DNA from: Nelumbo lutea | Lineage: Eukaryota > Streptophyta > Magnoliopsida > Proteales > Nelumbonaceae | NCBI GenBank assembly: GCA_022828595.1 | Contig: JAKGHH010000003.1 | Location: 14,880,934 to 14,944,933, forward strand | Reading direction: 5' to 3' | Length of the DNA stretch: 64,000 nt | Part shown: positions 57,297 to 64,000 of the stretch, in pieces | How the letters are laid out: each line of letters begins with the position of its first letter | How positions within the stretch are numbered: position 1 is the first letter of the stretch | Translations under genes and position numbers: made by a program | Notes under the pieces: model-generated | Told to the model about the DNA's origin: nothing | What the model saw: the letters and a program-made list of their open reading frames with translations, nothing else | Databases searched by the model: none

Positions 57297-59703
57297 ATTT
57301 TTTAAAATGAAGCAGTAGGGGAAAAGGCACCTCTCATCCAACAAAAACACCATCTATTGTCACAAACACTTGTGGAAAGCAGAGCATATGGTCCCGTTAC
57401 CTCCCAAACTCCCCTTGTTCCTTTCTTTCTCCATATCTCATTCCAGAAGTCCACAGAATGAGCTGATCAGACTCCACGTTTCTTCTCCGAACTGCATGGG
57501 CTCTTCAAGACCTTTTCTTCGGAAACTCCTATGGGGTCAAGAGAAATTCGATCTTTCACTAGTTTTGTCAATATTTTGTTCGGGTCGTTTTAAAAACCCT
57601 AGGTTTCGAACATAAATATCTGATCTCGTACCGGAGAGTCCAATCGTTGCATCATGCTGGTTTTTGTATGACAGTCAACCTTCTTCTCTGTTTCTGACTA
57701 ATTTATGAAAACTTGGTTCCGATTAGGCAATTAGGGCCCAGCGCCTGGGGACCCATGGGAGTCATGTCCCCCCTATGGTTCAGAAAATTCCCACTGTAAT
57801 ACAGCTATGTATCTAAATTTTTTCTTTCCCCCATTTTTCATCTCAATGGTTGGCCCTTATAATTCATCCATACTTCATTTATATTTTGGCCCCCTTTATA
57901 ACAATTTCTTGGCTCCTCCACTAGTTTCGTTCGGAGAATCAAGATTCAAAGTAACCTGGTCCGGTTTTGTTTTCTTCTATAAAGCAGCGATGAAGCTGGG
58001 TTTCAACTCTAACATGACCATACCTGCTCTTTTGGTGCTTTCTCTCTACTCGGGGATCTCACTGTCAAAGAAGTAATTTTAACTTTTCGTAGGTAAATTT
58101 GATTTGGCCACTAATATTCGACTTCAAAAAACAAAGGGTAGAGGTATTGGCCACCAGTGTTGCCGTTAATGAATTGGAGCTGAGGTTAACGGTCACTGCT
58201 TTAATCAACAGCAACGGAAACAATGTCGGTGGAGGAGGTTATCGCTGCCACTAGATTTGCCGCTGTTGAAAGGAAGAAGAGAGTGAAAGAAGAGAAGAAG
58301 GGAGAGGGAGAGGGACAAATGGTAAGCTTGGGTTTAAAAAAAAAAGTATACAGTGTCATGTGTGTACTGCTAATATTAACGAATGTTAAGCATAAGGGTA
58401 GAATTTGTCAAAATTCAAAAAAGTAAAGGTACTTTAAAACAATAATCAAACAGTACTGATATAGTTAATAAATTTAATTCTTATGGGTATTTTAAAAAAT
58501 TTGCCCTAATAAATATAATTATATTTGACTGCTTCCCTGCTAAAAAACGTGTAAGCACCCACCCCCGAGAGAGTAGCACCTCACCGGCCCACCCCCCTTC
58601 AACCATCGAATCTTTGAGCTTCGAAGCGCGTCGAGATTTTTTTGTTTTGTTTTGTTTTGTTTTTTTTTTTCATTCGATACATAAAAGGGTTCTTCTGTTT
58701 GAGTTGGGGAGGATGAGTAGTTGAGATGAGAATTTCCGCACTTTTTATTCAATTCTGTGCAGCATCCCGCGACCTTCCTATTCTTTCGATTAATTCTTTG
58801 GTGGATAGCAGAGCAGACAAAAGGGATAGATTAGAATTTAGAAAGAATTTTCATTTCTCTTTTGATTGATTTGTTCACCATTTCACGATGATTTTGGCGT
58901 GATTTCTTCTTATGACTCGTTATCTTCAGACCTTTTAGATATTGCTTTTTGCTTTATCTTTTGTTTGATTTTTAATCGATTCACCAATCGACCGACCCTC
59001 CCTTCTTTACTGGTAACTGGTAAGGTCTTCTTCACCTTCATATCATTCGTTGACTCAGGAATTCCTCTCCCCCCTCATCGCCTTGTCTGTTTCCACTCCT
59101 CCAACGTTTCCGTCCTGTTTCTAGTTTCTTCTTTCCAATTGACCACTAAGACGATGGCTAATTTACTCTTCCACTCCTATCTATTATCCCAGCAGATCCA
59201 CGGGGATTCTTAGAGAACGAGAACTATGCATGGAATTTCGTCTGATTATTAGAGGGAGAGGATTCAGGTAAACGTGGATGCAACCAATGTTTCACATGGA
59301 TTAGATTGTTTTGATTGGTTTTCCACCAGAACTCGCAGGAATTTCTTCCTGTGCCATCTGCTTGATCTCGGTTTTGTGAGGCATTAGTTCCCGGTCGCCA
59401 TTTTCTTCTCTTGTTTTTTTTTTTTTTTTGTCTCAGCGCAAGGACCAAATTCATTATCCTCGTACGTACAATTTGTTGGATTTGTTTTTAAATAAATTTC
59501 ATTCCTTTAAGTTCTGCATTTCTCATCTAAGTTTCCAATTCCAATAAAACCCCCCATAATTTATCCTGCTTCCAGCTCATGACTGAAATTTATGATCAAA
59601 GAATCAAAGAGAGAATGTCCCTAAATACATTTATTCTCCAAACCCACTAGAAATTCAGAACCCGCTCCCCTGTTCTTTTTTCTACAAAAGAAAATCGACA
59701 GTA
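57297..59703. other. Region upstream of the glutaredoxin-like gene, no gene recognised
   Basis: No family motif in the short frames. Low-complexity parts: GTTTT repeats at 58639-58670 and T-run at 59414-59430. The last several hundred bp before 59704 should include the promoter and 5' UTR of the glutaredoxin-like gene; I cannot place a TATA box with confidence. Confidence 0.4.
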
Positions 59704-61062
59704 ATGGGTTGCGCAAGCTCCAAACAATCTCATTGGCGGTGCCGCCACTGCGGAAGAAGCTCATCGCCTCTCCCCCGTAGCTACTCGGTGCCCAGCCACC
59801 AGCCTTCCCAGGGTAGAAGAGAGAGCTATCAAGTCGTCGCCCTCACCTCCCACACACTGGGTTCTCTCAAGCTCGACGACTCCAACCATCCATACCAGGA
59901 TGCCTACAACGCTACAAGCACTGAGAATTACATCATCAATGACACGAACTACAATAAGGACAGCATTATCGTCAATGGAAATGGCAACATAAACAGAAAA
60001 GATATCGACGATGCCATCTACGACGACAACTGCAAAAGTATGGATTTCGCCACGGGTATCACCAAAGCCAAGACCTGGTCAGAAATGATCAATACGAAAA
60101 TCCCCAAGATCATCCCTAAGACGCCCACTAGAACACCACCCGGCGAACCAGAGACCATCAACACATGGGAATTGATGGAAGGCTTAGAAGACGCAAGTCC
60201 ACTCCGCCTCCCCCATCTCGTCGACCGTTCCTTCTCTTTCCACGCCGTCCCCGACAAGACCGATTCGCCCGATGTTTCCAGGTCGACAAAGCTACAGGAA
60301 AATGGGAAGACGTCGCCGAAACCGTTGTGGCTTCAGTTATCGGAGGATGCCAATTCTGATTCCAATTCAAATTCCGTCATCTCTGATTTCGATCCGGAAA
60401 TCATATCCACATTCAGGAAAGCCCTCGAAGAGCTGTCCCCGAAGGACCCTTTTGACCTCCGACTGCCGGAGCCCGAGAAGAAGACTTCCTCCTTCCATAA
60501 TCGACAGTTGCTGCTGTCAGATGGCAAGGTGGTAACGGCCACGGGCGGGTGCCCGCCAGGTGGAGGTGGGGGGGACAAGGTGGTAGTTTACTTCACGAGC
60601 CTGAGAGGGGTGAGGAAGACGTACGAGGACTGCTGCCACGTGAGGGTAATCCTGAAGGGTTTCGGGGTTCGAGTGGACGAGAGGGACGTGTCCATGCACT
60701 ACGGGTTCAGGGAGGAGCTGAAGGAGTTGTTGGGAGATGGCTTCGAGGGTGGGCTGCCGAGGGTGTTCGTAAAGGGCAGGTACATCGGCGGGGTCGACGA
60801 GGTACGGCAGATGCACGATGACGGAGTTTTCGAGAAGATTCTACAAGATTGCGAGGTGGTAGGCGACGGTGGTGGTGGTGTATGCGAGGCTTGTGGTGAT
60901 ATAAGGTTCGTGCCATGTGAGAGGTGTTGGGGAAGCTGTAAGATCTACTACGAGCAAGGGATGGGAGATGGGGAGGAAGGAGAATGTGAGTGTGGGTTTC
61001 AACGCTGCCCTGATTGTAACGAGAACGGCATCGTACGTTGTCCTGTTTGCTGCTGCTCTTAG
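59704..61062 (+). CDS. Glutaredoxin-like protein with C-terminal cysteine-rich domain (At5g39865/At3g28850-type)
   Basis: Single exon, 452 residues, uninterrupted. The start MGCASSKQ is a strong N-myristoylation signal with a neighbouring cysteine, so membrane attachment is likely. The N-terminal half is low in conserved structure but has the family motif TINTWELMEGLEDASPLRLP near residue 155. A glutaredoxin fold covers about residues 291-390 (DKVVVYFTSLRGVRKTYEDC, VRVILKGFGVRVDERDVSMH, LPRVFVKGRYIGGVDEVRQM). The usual CPYC or CxxS active site is absent, as is normal for this plant family. The C-terminus has paired cysteines (CEACGD, CERCWGSC, CECGFQRCPDC, CPVCCC), possibly metal binding, resembling DnaJ-type zinc repeats. 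The molecular role is unknown; redox activity should not be assumed. Confidence 0.93.
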   Translation: MGCASSKQSHWRCRHCGRSSSPLPRSYSVPSHQPSQGRRESYQVVALTSHTLGSLKLDDSNHPYQDAYNATSTENYIINDTNYNKDSIIVNGNGNINRKDIDDAIYDDNCKSMDFATGITKAKTWSEMINTKIPKIIPKTPTRTPPGEPETINTWELMEGLEDASPLRLPHLVDRSFSFHAVPDKTDSPDVSRSTKLQENGKTSPKPLWLQLSEDANSDSNSNSVISDFDPEIISTFRKALEELSPKDPFDLRLPEPEKKTSSFHNRQLLLSDGKVVTATGGCPPGGGGGDKVVVYFTSLRGVRKTYEDCCHVRVILKGFGVRVDERDVSMHYGFREELKELLGDGFEGGLPRVFVKGRYIGGVDEVRQMHDDGVFEKILQDCEVVGDGGGGVCEACGDIRFVPCERCWGSCKIYYEQGMGDGEEGECECGFQRCPDCNENGIVRCPVCCCS

Positions 61063-64000
61063 TAGTTAGTTCTCTCTCCATCTCTACCTCTCTGCCTCTC
61101 TTTTGTATGTTATAGTTTGTTGTACTCAGGAATTTTGAGAACGGAATGCATATAAAAACTAATTAGATCTACTGATACCACAGGAGATGGAAAAAAAAAA
61201 AAAAGAAATTACAGAGTAGATTGCATTTTAGTATTCAATCCATGGCTGGCTAGTAAGCATAGGTTTTGTGGCAAAGCAGTCTTTTTTTCCTTTTTCGTTT
61301 TTATTTTTATTTTTTGGGCTTTTGGTTTTATATATGTTGGATTGTTGAAGAAGATGAATGAAACAGTAGTACAGTATGCAATATCAATCCATAAAGCATA
61401 TGAACTTAATTCCTGCTTCTTCATTTAAACTTTCTATGGATTTTGAAACCTTCTGATAAGAGGATATATGATGGTTATCCCAATTTGCGATTAAATTTCA
61501 AAATAGGAAATGGATCGATAATATATTACAAGGTTCATGTTTATATTAGACCCCCACCCTCTCCTCTCCCTCTAAAGTCTAAAGCATAAAATTTTAGAAA
61601 TGGTCCACGACTCCCATGCTTATTGTTTGATGGGATTACGATGTTAAGAGGTGACAGAAACTTATTAGGTTCAGGGGCGCAGGGCCAATAATGATGGGTC
61701 TGGGTCCATATAACTTGCATTCTATCTTGTGAGGATGATGAGGACCCGCTCGTTAAACGGGACAACAAAAAACAATCCATAATCTTGCAGGAACATGCGT
61801 ACCTATATCTGAAACAAATAATTAGACTGCAGTCAAATGTTCTGTTGCATTCTTATCTAATTAAATTCTTCGAAAAGCAGAGAGAGAGAGATGCGTGAAT
61901 CAAATAGTCTAAGGTCAATTTTGATAATGGTGATTTTGCAATCTGTACGGGTCCTCTCTTACGTGGGACCATTCTGATAATAGGTCCTGAAAATCACCTT
62001 CCACGTGGTAAAGTGCAACCAACCAGCGGTCCTGTGTTCCCCAGCCATTTTACACATTAAACCATCTCCATCAATCTACTGAAAGTATTGTTTACATTTC
62101 AAGTTTCAACCGGCTCTAATTGAGGCAACGCCAACATCCTGTTAGTGTCAAAGGTGGGTAAAGGCTATCAGCTTCCATTACCTACTTTTTCATTTGAATC
62201 TATTTTGAATTTCTTCCCCTTCACAAAGGGAGCCATTTGATACGAAGATGATGGAGATTCTTGGCTACTCATCTCAATTATATATGACAGAAAATCTGAT
62301 CCCAAAAATCGATACAAGCTAAGGTCAAGTGGCACTGTGTTTCGTTTTGTATAAAACGCAGAAAGAGTAATGTCAGATCGATATCAATTTTTCTTTCTCT
62401 TAAGTTTCTAGTTTGATCAAACAAAAATCAACATGGGAACCAACACTGCGAAGTGCAAACCAAGGATGATGCAAAGCAAATCTCGATAAAAGTCAAAACA
62501 TTATATTATATCGTACACTTTCTCCAACGAAAACGAAAAGATGGCAAATCGCAAGTCGGCCGAATTGGGTAATGTATGAGTGGCAGTGGTTGATTGATAT
62601 TTCGTTGGAATTTTTTATTTCTTTTTTAAATGCTTTTTATTTGTTTCTAGAACACAACGCAGAGTTGTTGTGCTGGACTGCTGGTAGAGTAGAGGATTCG
62701 GAGTAGTCCCCTATTTACAGCCCCCATGTCTTCCAGAGAAGACAAGTGACTCTTTTGGTGGTGTTGAGGAGAAAAAGGGAACTGAATGATCAGAGCCACT
62801 GACACGATACACCAACTTTTCAACGTTGGTGGAAATAGCAGGATTTGAATCTGCGTCCCAGCCACCCAGCTAACACATTAGTTAATTTTGGAATCATTTT
62901 TTTTTTGGGTAGAATGAAATAAGATTTTTTTATCCACAACTTTCCCTTTTACCCTTTTTTTCCCCTAAATTGCTGGTTGCGGGACTTGATGCTGCGTTAA
63001 ATGCTGGAACAACCCAGCTAACACACCAACGAGCCAGCCCTCAATTGATTTCAAGGAAGACAGCTAATAAGTTCTGGGGTATATATATATATATATAAGA
63101 ACTCCGGCTCGTTTTAAGCTCAAGACTGTGAGGTGAATATTATCGCAACTTCCCACCAACAACAACTTGTTCAACGATAACATTTCTCCTACGTTCACAG
63201 CCAAAACCAAAAGGGATGTTTTTCCTTGATGAAATGTTAATGTTTACGCCTTTTACTGGAGTGGATGGCTGGATGACATGACTAAGACCAGTGACTAACC
63301 ATGCGAGGATGCTGGTCAGAGGATACCTGCATAAATAGCAAATAGGTGTACTAGCTAGTTTACAAGAATTTTTGGACACCGGCCCCATGCATATCCCCCA
63401 TCCCATGTGCTCATGATTCAAAATTCATTAGTCATATTACCATATCTCAGATTCCAGCCAGCATGCCCAAAACTTCAATTCAGCATGGTCCGCGTCCATC
63501 TCCAGAGGACAGAGATATCTAGAAATTCATTTTCGCTTTCCATGGATTGCTTACACAAAAATGAGAGAAAGATAAAGTTCACCAATGTGAATTATGATGA
63601 CATATTGATATGTAGTACAACTATTTACTAATTCTCGATATCAACATACCCAACGCAATCGACACCGTCTACCAGTCATCTAATCGACTAACTGATCCAT
63701 TTGAGTGCATGGACTTAAAAGTTACCACGTGAGGAGGGCATCTCCTATTATGATGATAGGTACAGGCGTACAGCCATTGCCTAGTACGAATATTCTGCAT
63801 TTGTTTGTGTTACAACTTACAACGCGTTGCTGTAAGGTTTGACATGAACCCAGATAATGGCAATCGTTAGAGTACGTTTTGCCCATCACGTGGACAAATA
63901 TGGTCAATGCATCACAGGCAAATGCGAATAAAGACCACAGGTAAGGATGCTAAATTGGGCTACTGGCAGTATGCATGACTGTATGAGTTGTGCTTAGTCT
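61063..64000. other. Intergenic region downstream of the glutaredoxin-like gene
   Basis: The first few hundred bp are presumably 3' UTR. No other gene recognised. (TA)n at about 63080-63097; several CACGTG or ACGTGG motifs (about 62001, 63726, 63889) have no gene next to them in the window. Confidence 0.4.

Noticed and set aside
57370..57615. Possible first exon before the glutaredoxin-like gene
   Set aside because: No family match seen and no second exon found; kept only as intergenic.
58223..58426. 67-residue frame beginning MSVEEVIAATRFAAVERKKR
   Set aside because: Looks plausible at its start, but no homologous family recognised and the second half is lysine/glutamate low complexity.
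62820..62880. tRNA-like string AGCAGGATTTGAATCTGCG
   Set aside because: No cloverleaf could be formed around it.

Overview
The window is nuclear DNA of a flowering plant. Three things show this: two Ty3/gypsy LTR retrotransposons of the Tat type, many plant-style MITEs, and intron-containing plant gene families (HD-Zip I transcription factor, MGCAS-type glutaredoxin-like protein, CYP94 cytochrome P450). The species cannot be fixed from the sequence; the spacing of genes (two intact genes in 64 kb) fits a repeat-rich, medium or large genome.

Layout. 1-12 kb: a PIF/Harbinger-like inverted-repeat element (about 395-11894, TTA on both sides) holding a LINE remnant and microsatellites, into which a decayed 7.2-kb gypsy element (element 1, + strand, about 4393-11642) has inserted. 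12-29 kb: gene-poor DNA with small transposons (Tourist-like foldback MITEs, two hAT-like elements) and a broken conserved gene encoding a PH-like membrane protein (16023-17205, minus), itself split by a transposon. 29-31 kb: an intact HD-Zip I gene of the ATHB13/ATHB23 clade (minus strand, three exons), with a 1.3-kb foldback element just upstream of its promoter. 33-39 kb: intergenic. 39359-40399: a Pack-MULE with a 9-bp target duplication carrying a 600-bp piece of a CYP94 gene. 40-46.7 kb: intergenic DNA with a 28-unit GAA repeat and a pair of abutting MULE-type MITEs. 46793-57291: a 10.5-kb gypsy element (element 2, minus strand) with perfect 5-bp target duplication GTTTC, related to element 1. 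59704-61062: an intact single-exon glutaredoxin-like gene. 61-64 kb: intergenic.

The most interesting part is the 3' region of element 2. Between its integrase and 3' LTR it carries a separate gene running opposite to gag-pol (about 48382-50322, + strand), with its own TATA box, a PF04195-like domain, an alanine-rich coiled-coil region and two apparent spliceosomal introns, one of which is needed to join two reading frames. Element 1 has lost exactly this segment by a deletion at a short microhomology. Both copies also carry lysine at the position of the catalytic glutamate of integrase, which suggests the family had already lost its own integrase activity or was moved in trans.

No tRNA, rRNA, CRISPR or organelle-derived insert was recognised. 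Coordinates of transposon ends come from reading inverted repeats and target duplications by eye; divergence statements are estimates, not calculations.
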